Shown piece after piece: positions 1-8,830 of a stretch of 40,752 nt of DNA. The notes beneath the pieces were generated by a model. That model saw only the letters and a list, made by a program, of their open reading frames with translations. It searched no databases and had not been told where the DNA came from. A program made the position numbers and the translations under genes. This DNA is from an uncultured Chthonomonas sp. (GTDB lineage: Bacteria > Armatimonadota > Chthonomonadetes > Chthonomonadales > CAJBBX01). The stretch is from positions 1 through 40,752 of the forward strand of contig CAJBBX010000117.1 of assembly GCA_903951425.1 (NCBI GenBank), in the 5' to 3' direction. How positions within the stretch are numbered: the first letter of the stretch is position 1; every line of letters starts with the position of its first letter.

Positions 1-40
1 GCCAATCTGCTCATTCCGTTCACCCCCGTCACCCGTTCAC

Positions 41-80
41 CTCCTCACCTCCTCACCTCCTCACCTCCTCACCTCCTCAC
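41..80. repeat. Tandem 8-bp repeat, five CTCCTCAC units
   Basis: Five perfect head-to-tail copies of CTCCTCAC lie just upstream of the first gene. They follow degenerate relatives such as CCGTTCAC at 33-40. The same unit recurs four times inside the following gene at 3957-3988. The opposite-strand forms (GTGAGGAG, GTGAACGG) resemble the heptamers near 12214. No promoter was recognised in 1-145. Confidence 0.9.
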
Positions 81-145
81 CCCTGCGGGTAGACTCAGCC
101 ATCCGGGCGAGGCCGCCTGATGACCCGTCCGCTGGGAGGCTGATC

Positions 146-3100
146 GTGGCACGACCCTACCTCTTCTCTATTGCCGCGGCGCTGGCGGCTGTGGTCGGCG
201 CTGCCGGCGCGGGCGCCGCCCCACGGAGCGTGAAGGTCGCCGATGCCTTCGCGGGTCCGGCCGGCCCGGGCCGCTGGACGGTGGGCGCCCGGCAGGTGCA
301 GCTGACCCTCGAGTGCCGTCAGGGCCGCTTCCGCATCGTTCGGCTCTCCAACCGGACCACCGTCCCGCCCCGCGAGCATGTCGGTGAGAAGGGCGCCGTC
401 GATGCGCTGGCCTTCACCGCGCCCGGCCCGCCCGAGCGCTTCACCGTCCAGACGGCATGGGAGAAGACCTTCCCCACCGGCGGCCCACTGGCGCTGGACG
501 GCGAGAAGCTCTCGTTCAAGGTGGCCAAGGGCGATCGGCTCGGTTTCGCGGCGGGTGCGCACGGCGACTACACCAGCGACCAGATCGACTGGCCCATCGT
601 GCTGACCTACGCCGACGGCTCCGTCATCCGGTCTGCCGATGAGACCCAGCCCGACCCCAACGCCCAGTGGGAGTACTGCGTCCAGGCGCCCGGCACCGGC
701 TTCGTGGCGGCCATGGACAGCGTGGAGCTGAGCACGAACACGGGCCAGAAGATCCGCATCCCCAGCGAGCAGAGCGGGTACCGGTCGCCGGGGATCACCC
801 CGCACATCGGTCCCAGCGTCATGCACCCCTGCAATGAGTACGACGCCCTCCGGATCTGGACCGCGCCGAAGGAGGGCGTGGTGACGCTGACCGGCACGGT
901 GAGCCATGTGGGCCAGGGGCAGGTCGACCTGCGCGTGCTTCGGCTCTCCGATCGCGCGGCCGGCGCCCAGCCCGCGCAGGCGTCCGGCGAGGCTTGGAGC
1001 GTTGAGGGGCAGTCCGCGCGGCAGGTGAACGCCGGCGGGCGTCCCGCGGCCCAGCTCGACCTGACGCTGCGCCGGGGCGCGCTCCGGGTCCGCTACCATG
1101 TGCTGGCCTTCCCCGGCACTCCCATCCTACGCCAGTGGGCCGATGTCGAGAACCCCACCGCCACTGAGGCGCCGTTGCGGCCCTTCGCCGGCGCCTTCGG
1201 CCTCGGCATCGCCGCCGACGGACCCGTGCCCTACCGAGCCACCACGCTGGTGGGCGGCAACAGCCAGCGCGACCAGGGCAAGGTCCTCGAGGAGACCATC
1301 GGCGCCGCGCACCGCCTGCAGCTGGGCAGCACGGCCTCCATCAGCCGGGTCCCGTGGATCGCCCTGAGCCGGGCAGGCAAGGGCGGCGATGGCCTCTTCG
1401 TGGCGCCCGACACGCTGGGCGCGTGGAAGATCGCCGTGGACCGCGAGGCCGGCGGACCCATGCGCCTCTCCGTGGCGCTCTCGGACCTGGCGAGCCGTAA
1501 GCTGGCTCCGGGCAAGGGTGTCAGCCTGTCTCCGGTCACCCTCGGCGTCTTCAACGGCGACCTGGACGACATGGCCCGCCGCATCTATGATTGGCAGTAC
1601 ACCTACCTCTGGGACCTGACGCACGACGATTGGTACGGCCTCATGCAGTTCACCACCGCCTGGTGGGCCGACAGCAAGAACCTGCAGGAGCAGTTCGCAG
1701 GCCGCCTCGCCTATCTCGACATGGACTGGACCGAGTACATGCGCGAGGCCGGGCTGGACGTGCTGTGGGACGACGCAGGCTGGGCCGCGCATCCCAACAT
1801 CTGGGTGGGGAACCGCGAGGGGCCGGACTTCGCCGAGACGAACCGCTACGTGGCCAAGACCGGGATGAAGTGGGCGCTCTGGTTCCCCGGCGACCCGTCG
1901 CTGGGCATCATGGAGACCAAGCACGGCGCCTGGGGCGACTTCCAGTGGCGCACCGACGGCCTGCCGCTGGGCTACGACCTGGACCAGCCCTTCCGCGCCG
2001 AGGTCGAGGCCTGGCTCCTCAAGCATCCCCGCTCGTCGTGGCAGACCTGCAGCGGAGGCAGCACCTATTCGCACACCTTCGGCATCCAACGGCTGGGCGA
2101 TGCGCACTACGACTCCGACGGACCCGGCAGCGACATCACGAACTACGGCTTCTCCTACCTTGAGACGCCCGACCGCGCCTTCGACAATCTGGCCACCTGG
2201 TCGGGCAGCGGCGTCCGCTACGATCCCTGGACCGGCCGGCGCATGCTCACCATGTCGCCCAAGTGGGGCCTCTACATCGAGCCGAAGGACATCGTCAACC
2301 TCCGCTGGATCGCCGACCTCTACCGCTACCTCGTCAGCGTGGGCGTGGCCGGCCGCTGGTCCTACATGCTCCATCCCGTCGTGCAGGGCGACGAGCCGCA
2401 CTACTACCACCAGCGCATCAGCCGAGACGGCCTCCGCTCACTGATCGTCGTCAAGCACAAGCCCGCCGCCGACACGCTCGTCTTCCCCAAGGGGTTGCGG
2501 GCCGACCAGCCGTACGTCGTGCAGTTCGCCACGGGCGCCAAGGAGTACACAAAGTCGGGCGGCGACCTCATGGCTCGCGGCATCCGCATCCGGGGAGAGG
2601 AGCCGGGCGAGCTGGTCTTCCTGAACCTTCCCCGCAGGCCGGGCAGCCGCTCCGACGGAACCGCCCCCGCGCCGCCCGGCCGCGTCCGCTCGCGCCGCGA
2701 GGTCAACGTGGGCTTCAACGGCGTGGCCCTCTACTGGTCGCCGGGCGCCGACGACAACTGGGTGAGCGGCTACGAGGTGCGGCGCGGCTCCAACGTGCTG
2801 GGGCGGTGCCACACAGGCACGTTCTACTTCGACCGGAGCGACGGCTACGACCCGGCGGCCGACTACTGGGTGCGCACCCTCGACGGCGACGGCAACGCCT
2901 CGGCATGGGCCCGGGCGGAGACCCTGCCCGACGAGCCCCTGGCCTACGAGGCCCTGGGCGCCCACCGCACCGAGGGCACGCGCAACGGCTGGAAGGCCGA
3001 AGAGAGCGCCGACGGCATCGCCTACGCCGCCGCCAAGTGGGTGGCGCCGGCCAAGCTCCCCTCGGCCGACCTGGGCGGCACGCCGAACCAGGTGGGCGGC

Positions 3101-4501
3101 GCGGAGGGGTACTGGGAGACGCCGGGCGGCGCCCGCATCGGCCGCGGCTGGCAGCTGGCCTCGGCCAAGGTGCAGTGCGTCCGTGCCTGGACGGCGCCGA
3201 CGGCGGGCACGGTCCGCGTCACCGGCCGCGCGATGAAGGAGTACTTTCACAACGGCCAGGGCGGCCCGCTCAACGTGCGCATCCAGCACGAAGGCGCACG
3301 AATCTGGCCCGACTGGCGCGGCGAGGCGCGGTGGCATACCGTGAACCCCGGCGACCTCACCGGCGCGCCCCACGACCTGACCCTGAAGGTGAAGCAGGGC
3401 GACGGGATTCGCTTCGTGCTGGACAAGGCCGCCGGCTCAGAGCACGACCTGCTGGCCTGGATGCCCCGCATTGCCTATGTCGAGGAGCAGCCCGAAGCGC
3501 CGAAGCCCGATCCGAAGCGCGTCGTGCGCATCCTCTGCGGCGCGGGCAAGCCCTACCGGGACAGCTCCGGCAACGCCTGGTCCGCGGACCGGCACTACCA
3601 GGGCGGCCGGCCCTTCACAACCCGCGCGGCCATCGCCGGCGCCACGCCCGGCCTGGCCGACGAGACGCTCTACCGCCATGGCCGTGCGGGCTCCGACTTC
3701 AGCTACGCCATCCCGGCGCCGGAGGGGCTCTACTCGGTGCGCCTGAAGCTGGCGGAGCCGGTGTACGACTGGGCCTTCCAGCGGCCCATGAACGTCTCAA
3801 TCAATGGCCGGCAGGTGATGACGAACGTCGACGTCTGCCAGGCCGCCCGCGGACCGCGAACGGCCTACGAGCGCGTCTTTCGCTACATCGTGCCCGACGA
3901 GAGCGGCCGCATCCGCCTCCGCTTCGTTGCCGGCTCCGACCCCGCCGGCCTCGCGCCTCCTCACCTCCTCACCTCCTCACCTCCTCACGCCGGGAGAGAG
4001 GCGCTGGTCCAGGCCATCGAAGTCCTGCCGGAGGAGAAGCCGGCCGTCCGCATCGACTGCGGCGCCTCGGCGGCCTTCATCGACTGGGCGGGCCGCGCCT
4101 GGGACGCCGACGCCGGGACCCAGCCGGGCACGACGCTGCTCACCTCCGATAAGCCGGTGGACCAGGCCGCGCCGACCCTCTACGACCAGGGCCTCTACCG
4201 CACCGCCCGCGCCGGCAAGACGATCACGGTAGCCACACCTATGCCGCCGGGCCGGTATGTGGTGCACCTGAAGTTCGCCGAGATGTGGCTGGCCGAGGCG
4301 GGGAAGCGGCCCATGCACATCGACATCAACGGACGGCGCTACTGGACCTCGTGGGATCCCGCGGCGGCCGCGGGACGCGTGGGTATGGCCATGGACATCC
4401 GGGCCGACGACATCACGCCGGACGCCTCAGGCAAGATCACCGTGGTGGTCGTAGCCGCCGGCGCCCAGGACGCCATCCTGCAGGGGCTGGAGATCGAGTG
4501 A
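146..4501 (+). CDS. Secreted clan GH-D (alpha-galactosidase-like) glycosidase with two malectin-like domains
   Basis: This 1451-residue protein probably hydrolyses alpha-linked sugars outside the cytoplasm. It starts at GTG 146, six bases after GGGAGG, and begins with a Sec signal peptide (hydrophobic stretch to about residue 24). The catalytic barrel shows DDAGW near residue 541, WRTD near 600 where GH36/GH27 relatives carry the nucleophile Asp, and CSGGSTYSH near 633 where they carry the acid/base region. A fibronectin-III-like domain follows at about 841-925, then a beta-sandwich with a WTAPTAG motif that also occurs near residue 240. Two malectin-like domains (starting ILCGAG near 1128 and IDCGAS near 1302) end the protein. 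A paralogue lies at 13569-16856. The exact GH family and substrate are inferred. The stop overlaps the next start by one base, suggesting translational coupling. Confidence 0.8.
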   Translation: MARPYLFSIAAALAAVVGAAGAGAAPRSVKVADAFAGPAGPGRWTVGARQVQLTLECRQGRFRIVRLSNRTTVPPREHVGEKGAVDALAFTAPGPPERFTVQTAWEKTFPTGGPLALDGEKLSFKVAKGDRLGFAAGAHGDYTSDQIDWPIVLTYADGSVIRSADETQPDPNAQWEYCVQAPGTGFVAAMDSVELSTNTGQKIRIPSEQSGYRSPGITPHIGPSVMHPCNEYDALRIWTAPKEGVVTLTGTVSHVGQGQVDLRVLRLSDRAAGAQPAQASGEAWSVEGQSARQVNAGGRPAAQLDLTLRRGALRVRYHVLAFPGTPILRQWADVENPTATEAPLRPFAGAFGLGIAADGPVPYRATTLVGGNSQRDQGKVLEETIGAAHRLQLGSTASISRVPWIALSRAGKGGDGLFVAPDTLGAWKIAVDREAGGPMRLSVALSDLASRKLAPGKGVSLSPVTLGVFNGDLDDMARRIYDWQYTYLWDLTHDDWYGLMQFTTAWWADSKNLQEQFAGRLAYLDMDWTEYMREAGLDVLWDDAGWAAHPNIWVGNREGPDFAETNRYVAKTGMKWALWFPGDPSLGIMETKHGAWGDFQWRTDGLPLGYDLDQPFRAEVEAWLLKHPRSSWQTCSGGSTYSHTFGIQRLGDAHYDSDGPGSDITNYGFSYLETPDRAFDNLATWSGSGVRYDPWTGRRMLTMSPKWGLYIEPKDIVNLRWIADLYRYLVSVGVAGRWSYMLHPVVQGDEPHYYHQRISRDGLRSLIVVKHKPAADTLVFPKGLRADQPYVVQFATGAKEYTKSGGDLMARGIRIRGEEPGELVFLNLPRRPGSRSDGTAPAPPGRVRSRREVNVGFNGVALYWSPGADDNWVSGYEVRRGSNVLGRCHTGTFYFDRSDGYDPAADYWVRTLDGDGNASAWARAETLPDEPLAYEALGAHRTEGTRNGWKAEESADGIAYAAAKWVAPAKLPSADLGGTPNQVGGAEGYWETPGGARIGRGWQLASAKVQCVRAWTAPTAGTVRVTGRAMKEYFHNGQGGPLNVRIQHEGARIWPDWRGEARWHTVNPGDLTGAPHDLTLKVKQGDGIRFVLDKAAGSEHDLLAWMPRIAYVEEQPEAPKPDPKRVVRILCGAGKPYRDSSGNAWSADRHYQGGRPFTTRAAIAGATPGLADETLYRHGRAGSDFSYAIPAPEGLYSVRLKLAEPVYDWAFQRPMNVSINGRQVMTNVDVCQAARGPRTAYERVFRYIVPDESGRIRLRFVAGSDPAGLAPPHLLTSSPPHAGREALVQAIEVLPEEKPAVRIDCGASAAFIDWAGRAWDADAGTQPGTTLLTSDKPVDQAAPTLYDQGLYRTARAGKTITVATPMPPGRYVVHLKFAEMWLAEAGKRPMHIDINGRRYWTSWDPAAAAGRVGMAMDIRADDITPDASGKITVVVVAAGAQDAILQGLEIE
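3957..3988 (+). repeat. In-frame tandem 8-bp repeat, four CTCCTCAC units, inside the GH-D gene
   Basis: Four perfect CTCCTCAC units encode a PPHLLTSSPPH loop between the strand ending RLRFVAG and the strand starting EALVQAIEV of the first malectin-like domain. Eight is not a multiple of three, so gain or loss of one unit would shift the frame. Confidence 0.9.
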
Positions 4502-5358
4502 TGGACGCCGCGCCGCGCATCGGGCTGGCTCTGGGCGGCGGCGGCGTGCGGGGGCTGGCGCACGTGCCCATGCTGGAGGCGATGGACGACCTGGGCCTGC
4601 GCCCGGCCGCCATCGCCGGCACCAGTATGGGCGCCATCCTGGGCGCGCTCTATGCGTCGGGCATCCCGGCGGCCGCCATCCGTGAGCGGATCGACAAGCA
4701 CCTGATCCTCAGCAACGACACCTGGCGCGACATCATGGCCAAGCGCAACGAGCTCTTCCGCTGGGTGACCGCCCTGACGCCGCGCTTCCACCGAGGCGGC
4801 CTGGTGAGCGCCAAAGGCATCCTCGAATACCTGGCCGGCGAGATCCAGGTGACAACCTTCGAGGCTCTGCGCATCCCCCTGCTGGTGGTGGCCGCCGACT
4901 ACTGGACCGCCGAAGAGGTCGTGATGGAGACCGGCGACCTGCTGCAAGCGATCCAGGCCACCATGGCCGTGCCCGGCGTCTTCGCGCCCTTGGAAGCCGA
5001 CGGCCGCGTGCTGGTGGACGGCGGCGTCACCAACGTGGTCCCCTACGACCACCTCATCGGCCGCTGCGACCTGGTGGTCGCCATCGACGTGAACCGCACG
5101 CCGGACCCGCAGCGCAAGACGACACCCCTGCCGCTGGACGCCGTGTTGGGCGCCTTCGATATCATGCAGACGGCGGCCCTCGTCGAACGCATGAAGCGCC
5201 GCCCGCCCGACCTCTACTTCAAGCCCCGCGTCACCAACGTGCGCATGCTCGACTTCGCCAAGGCCGAGCAGGTGCTCGACCAGGCCGAGGCCCAAACCGG
5301 CGAGTTCCGGGAGCAGCTTCAGCGGGTGGTGGACGCGTACCTACAGCGCCGGTCCTAA
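4501..5358 (+). CDS. Patatin-like phospholipase
   Basis: This 285-residue protein is probably a cytoplasmic or membrane-associated lipid acyl hydrolase of the bacterial patatin/RssA type. It has the glycine-rich oxyanion-hole motif GGGGVRG at residues 12-18, the nucleophile elbow GTSMG with Ser42, and the catalytic Asp173 in DGG, so the Ser-Asp dyad is complete. No signal peptide is visible. ATG 4501 overlaps the TGA of the preceding gene and has a GGAG eight bases upstream. The open frame extends further upstream, but only inside the preceding gene. The pairing with a glycosidase gene gives no clear pathway clue. Confidence 0.92.
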   Translation: MDAAPRIGLALGGGGVRGLAHVPMLEAMDDLGLRPAAIAGTSMGAILGALYASGIPAAAIRERIDKHLILSNDTWRDIMAKRNELFRWVTALTPRFHRGGLVSAKGILEYLAGEIQVTTFEALRIPLLVVAADYWTAEEVVMETGDLLQAIQATMAVPGVFAPLEADGRVLVDGGVTNVVPYDHLIGRCDLVVAIDVNRTPDPQRKTTPLPLDAVLGAFDIMQTAALVERMKRRPPDLYFKPRVTNVRMLDFAKAEQVLDQAEAQTGEFREQLQRVVDAYLQRRS

Positions 5359-5766
5359 TGGACCGATAACGCCCGGCCCAAGTCCACTTCGCAAGCCTCC
5401 GCACCCCATCCTCCGCCCGCAGCGAGCGTGCTTAATCTCCGCAATGGGCTCGATTCACTCCCAACACGCGGTCGCGCCACGGCTTCCTCACGGCTCGGAG
5501 ACTATTTAGCCATGCTAGGAACGCCATTGGGGAGCGGCTGTCGCGGGACATGCCGTATGGACTAGTGGCGACACCCCTGTCGCTGATCGGCGCCCTGCAC
5601 CATCATCTGGCGCATTTGATGGAACATCTCTAATAGCAGCGATGTCCAAGGTATCACCGGGCCTTACTGGCGTCTCTACACAGTGGGTTCTCGGTCACCT
5701 GTAGGTTTCTGACGTGTTTAGGTGCCATGGGCCCGTCATCTCACTCAAGTCTACGAAGGAACCCCC
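5359..5766. other. Long intergenic region before the hydrogenase operon
   Basis: This 408-base gap is visibly less GC-rich than its flanks and holds no credible reading frame. It contains one small perfect hairpin at 5568-5583 (GCGACA, loop CCCC, TGTCGC) with no T-run after it. No -35/-10 pair with proper spacing was found, although the hydrogenase promoter should lie here. Confidence 0.6.
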
Positions 5767-6681
5767 ATGCAGATCAATCGTCGTGACTTCGTTCGTTACT
5801 GTTCCGCCTCCGCCGCGGCACTGGGGCTGTCCGCCACCGAACTGGGCGCCCTTGAGGAGGCCATGGCCAACCCAGCCGCCCCCACGGTGCTCTGGCTTGA
5901 GGGCGCAGGCTGCTCAGGTTGTTCCGTCTCACTGCTCAACAGGATCTCACCCACCGGTCCTACCACGGCGGGTGACCTCCTCATCAACTCGGTCAACCTT
6001 GCGTACCACCCCACGCTGATGTCGGCCTCGGGCGAGTTGGCCGTCGCGGCCGCCAACCGGGCCTACACGGCCGGCGGGTATGTGCTCGTGGTCGAGGGCG
6101 CCGTCCCCACCAAGTTCGGCGGCGAGACCTGCGTCGCATGGACCTACACCGACAGCTCGGGCGTCGTGCGTGAGGAGACCTTCCAGGCCGCGGTGAAGCG
6201 CCTGGCATCGCGGGCTGCCGCTATTGTCTCCGTCGGCAACTGCGCTTCGTTCGGAGGTATGTCCGCCGCCCCGCCCAACCCAACCGGCGCGGTCAGTGTC
6301 GCCACGGCCACCGGCAAACCGACGATCAACGTGGCCGGCTGCCCTCCTCATCCCGACTGGATGATCTGGACCTTTGTGCAGATCCTGACCGGCAAGTTCG
6401 TGGCCACCGATACCAAGGGGCGGCCCACGGGCGTATTCAGCCGCACCGTGCATAGCCGTTGCCCCCGCCGCGAGAAGGACGAGACCGGCCAGTTCGGTCG
6501 AGACGGCTACTGTCTCGAGGAGCTGGGCTGCCGCGGCCCGGAGACGGTAGCTCCCTGCCCTGTAACGTTCTGGAACAACGGTGTTAGCTGGTGCGTCGGC
6601 GCCAATGCCCCATGCATTGGCTGCACCGAGCCGAGCTTCCCCGTCTCGCCGCTCATGGGCGGCGAAGGCGACGACGACTAA
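5767..6681 (+). CDS. [NiFe] hydrogenase small subunit (group 1 type), Tat-exported
   Basis: The small subunit carries the Fe-S clusters that take electrons from the NiFe site of the large subunit. ATG 5767 has GAAGGA six bases upstream and starts a twin-arginine signal (RRDFVRYC) whose hydrophobic part is short, so export of the folded dimer is expected. Cluster ligands are visible in order: CSGC, GNC and GCPPHPDW (proximal), HSRCPRR and GYCLEELGC (distal), then APCP, WC and PCIGC (medial). It is 304 residues long and ends in an acidic tail (GGEGDDD). The C-terminal membrane helix of respiratory MBH-type small subunits is absent, so the enzyme is probably soluble or anchored by another protein. 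The subgroup cannot be fixed from the sequence alone. Confidence 0.95.
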   Translation: MQINRRDFVRYCSASAAALGLSATELGALEEAMANPAAPTVLWLEGAGCSGCSVSLLNRISPTGPTTAGDLLINSVNLAYHPTLMSASGELAVAAANRAYTAGGYVLVVEGAVPTKFGGETCVAWTYTDSSGVVREETFQAAVKRLASRAAAIVSVGNCASFGGMSAAPPNPTGAVSVATATGKPTINVAGCPPHPDWMIWTFVQILTGKFVATDTKGRPTGVFSRTVHSRCPRREKDETGQFGRDGYCLEELGCRGPETVAPCPVTFWNNGVSWCVGANAPCIGCTEPSFPVSPLMGGEGDDD

Positions 6682-6714
6682 CACACCCCACAGAACGGAC
6701 GACAGGAGACATCG

Positions 6715-8157
6715 ATGCCGACCATCAGGACCATTGACCCTGTGACCCGCCTGGAGGGTCACCTGAAGATAGACGTAACCATCGACACCGTGAACGGCAA
6801 GCAGCAGGTCACGGAGGCCAAGGCCACCGGAACCCTGTTCCGCGGCTTTGAGCAGATCCTCGCCGGCCGCGACCCGTCCGACGCACCGCACATCACGCAG
6901 CGCGTCTGCGGCGTCTGCCCCGTGTCGCACGGCATGGCCGCCGTGATGACGCTGGACGCATGCGCCAAGACCCCGGCTCCCACCAACGCCCGCATCCTCC
7001 GCAACCTGGTGCTGGGCTCCAACTACATCCAGTCGCACATCCTCCACTTCTACCATCTCGCGCTGATGGACTTCGTGGAGGGGCCGGACATGCCGCCGTG
7101 GAAGCCCTCGTGGGGCGCCGACAAGCGGATCACGGGTGCGGCCGCAACCAAGCTGGTCAACAACTATGTCGCCGCCCTGGACATGCGCCGCAAGGCTCAC
7201 GAGATGGGCGCCATCTTCGGCGGCCGCCTGCCCCATCCCCCGACGTTCATCCCCGGTGGCATCACCGCGGTACCGAAGTCGACCAGCATCGCCCTGTTCA
7301 GCAAGTACCTCGTCGAGCTGACCGCGTTCATCAAGAACGTCTACATCCCGGACGTTGAGATCCTGGCCGCCGCCTACCCTGACTACGCGGCCATCGGCCG
7401 CGGCACAGGCAACCTCATCGCCTTCGGAGTGTTCGACCAGAACGCTGCGGGCAGCACGAAGCTCTTCCGCGCCGGCGTGGCCCTGGCCGGCTCGGCGACC
7501 ATCAAGACGCTCAGTGTGCCGGCGATCACCGAGAACGTGACCAGCTCCTGGTACGTCGGTGCAGCCCAGGACCTGCCCCCGGCCCAAGGCGACACCACGC
7601 CCGTCTACCCGAAGCCTGGCGCATACTCCTGGCTCAAGGCGCCGCGCTACTCCGGCGCACCTTACGAGGCCGGCCCGCTGGCCCGTATGTGGATTAACGG
7701 CGACTACCGCAAGGGCATCTCCGTCACCGACCGGCATCGCGCCCGGGCGGCGGAGGCCCTCAAGGTGGCGACTGCCATGAAGACCTGGGTGGCCCAGCTG
7801 AAGGTGGGGCAGCCCGTCTACACCCAGTACCAGATGCCCTCGTCTGCGTCGGGCTACGGGCTCACCGAGGCTCCCCGCGGCGCGCTCGGCCACTGGGCCA
7901 CGCTCTCGGGCGGCAAGATCTCGCGGTACCAGATCATCACCCCAACCTGCTGGAACGCCTCGCCTCGCGATCTGTCCGGCAAGCGCGGCCCCATGGAGCA
8001 GGCGCTAATCGGGACCCCGATCTCCAACATCAACGAGCCTAACGAGGTCCTGCGGGTCATCCACTCCTACGACCCGTGCCTCTCCTGCGCAGTGCACGTG
8101 ATGCGGCCTGACGAGGACAAGAAGCTCTTCGCGGTGGCGCTGCCGCATGCCCTCTGA
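6715..8157 (+). CDS. [NiFe] hydrogenase large (catalytic) subunit, group 1 type
   Basis: This 480-residue subunit holds the NiFe(CN)2CO centre that splits or forms H2. Both Ni-binding CxxC pairs are present: RVCGVCPVSH (Cys65, Cys68) and DPCLSCAVH (Cys455, Cys458). Cleavage after His461 would remove a 19-residue C-terminal extension once nickel is loaded, the usual maturation step. There is no signal peptide, so it should be exported together with the Tat-tagged small subunit. ATG 6715 follows AGGAG by six bases and lies 33 bases after the small-subunit stop. No cytochrome b, cytochrome c, ferredoxin or hypABCDEF gene is in the window, so its electron acceptor and metal-insertion genes must be elsewhere. 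Confidence 0.96.
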   Translation: MPTIRTIDPVTRLEGHLKIDVTIDTVNGKQQVTEAKATGTLFRGFEQILAGRDPSDAPHITQRVCGVCPVSHGMAAVMTLDACAKTPAPTNARILRNLVLGSNYIQSHILHFYHLALMDFVEGPDMPPWKPSWGADKRITGAAATKLVNNYVAALDMRRKAHEMGAIFGGRLPHPPTFIPGGITAVPKSTSIALFSKYLVELTAFIKNVYIPDVEILAAAYPDYAAIGRGTGNLIAFGVFDQNAAGSTKLFRAGVALAGSATIKTLSVPAITENVTSSWYVGAAQDLPPAQGDTTPVYPKPGAYSWLKAPRYSGAPYEAGPLARMWINGDYRKGISVTDRHRARAAEALKVATAMKTWVAQLKVGQPVYTQYQMPSSASGYGLTEAPRGALGHWATLSGGKISRYQIITPTCWNASPRDLSGKRGPMEQALIGTPISNINEPNEVLRVIHSYDPCLSCAVHVMRPDEDKKLFAVALPHAL

Positions 8158-8617
8158 GGGATCCCCTCGGTTCCTGGTGGTGGGCCTCGGCAATCTGCTG
8201 CTCATGGATGACGGCGTCGGCGTCCATGCGGTGCGCAGTCTGGCCGAGGACCCGCCGCCCGGGGCCCTCGTGGTTGAGGTCGGTACGGCCATTCTGGACG
8301 CGCTCCACCTGCTGGAAGGGGCGGAGCGCGTCCTGGCCATCGACGCCGTGCAGGCAGGCGGCGAGCCCGGCACGGTCTACCTGAGCGGGCTGGACGACAT
8401 GGCCCGGCCCGGCGTGGCGCTCTCCTTGCACGAGCTGGACATCCGCACCGCGGTCCGCATGATGGGCAGCGGCAAGGAGCTTCAGGTGGCGGTCGTGGGC
8501 GTGGAGCCCCAGACCATCGACTACGGCATGGACCTCACCGAACCGGTGGCCGCAGCGCTTCCCGCCGTGGAGCGAGAGGTGCGCCGGATCGTGGCCGAAT
8601 GGATGGCGGTGGAGTAG
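8147..8617 (+). CDS. Hydrogenase maturation endopeptidase (HyaD/HybD family)
   Basis: This 156-residue protease probably removes the C-terminal extension of the adjacent large subunit. It has the family signature GLGNLLLMDDGVGV. The three nickel-sensing ligands known from E. coli HybD (Glu16, Asp62, His93) correspond here to Asp22, Asp66 (AIDAVQ) and His95 (SLHELD). The gene overlaps the large-subunit gene by 11 bases, consistent with coupled translation. It closes the operon, and a hairpin covers its stop codon. Confidence 0.94.
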   Translation: MPSEGSPRFLVVGLGNLLLMDDGVGVHAVRSLAEDPPPGALVVEVGTAILDALHLLEGAERVLAIDAVQAGGEPGTVYLSGLDDMARPGVALSLHELDIRTAVRMMGSGKELQVAVVGVEPQTIDYGMDLTEPVAAALPAVEREVRRIVAEWMAVE

Positions 8618-8634
8618 GGGGCCGCCCCTACTCC
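8611..8634 (+). terminator. Terminator-like hairpin at the end of the hydrogenase operon
   Basis: A perfect 10-bp stem (GGAGTAGGGG, loop GCCG, CCCCTACTCC) spans the protease stop codon. There is no U-run behind it, so it may halt transcription weakly or protect the 3' end of the mRNA. Confidence 0.65.
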
Positions 8635-8789
8635 CCTTGCCCGTTGGGCCCCTCGCACGGCCTCAGCCCCCATCCGCGCCGCACGCGCCCCTTGGGCCCA
8701 TCCGGCGCCCGCCCGGCTGACCGCGCGTACCCCCTCCCCATGCAGGAAACCCCTTGCCTCGCGGCGTAATACTCAGGCGATCGCATGGT

Positions 8790-8801
8790 GTTCAGCTGAA
8801 C
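8790..8801. promoter_or_regulatory. Perfect 12-bp palindrome upstream of the STAND gene
   Basis: GTTCAGCTGAAC is a perfect palindrome ending 29 bases before the start codon at 8831. Its place in the leader would suit an operator. No convincing -35/-10 pair was found in 8635-8830, so a regulatory role is only a guess. Confidence 0.3.
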
Positions 8802-8830
8802 GGTTCCTGGATTACGCTGGAGGCACTGGT

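Noticed and set aside
2263-4152. Plus-strand open frame of 629 codons
   Set aside because: It is an out-of-frame reading of the first GH-D gene with an Arg/Pro-rich product.
5947-7893. Long minus-strand open frame (648 codons) opposite the hydrogenase genes
   Set aside because: The plus-strand genes are certain from their metal-binding motifs; the antisense frame shows only shadow composition.
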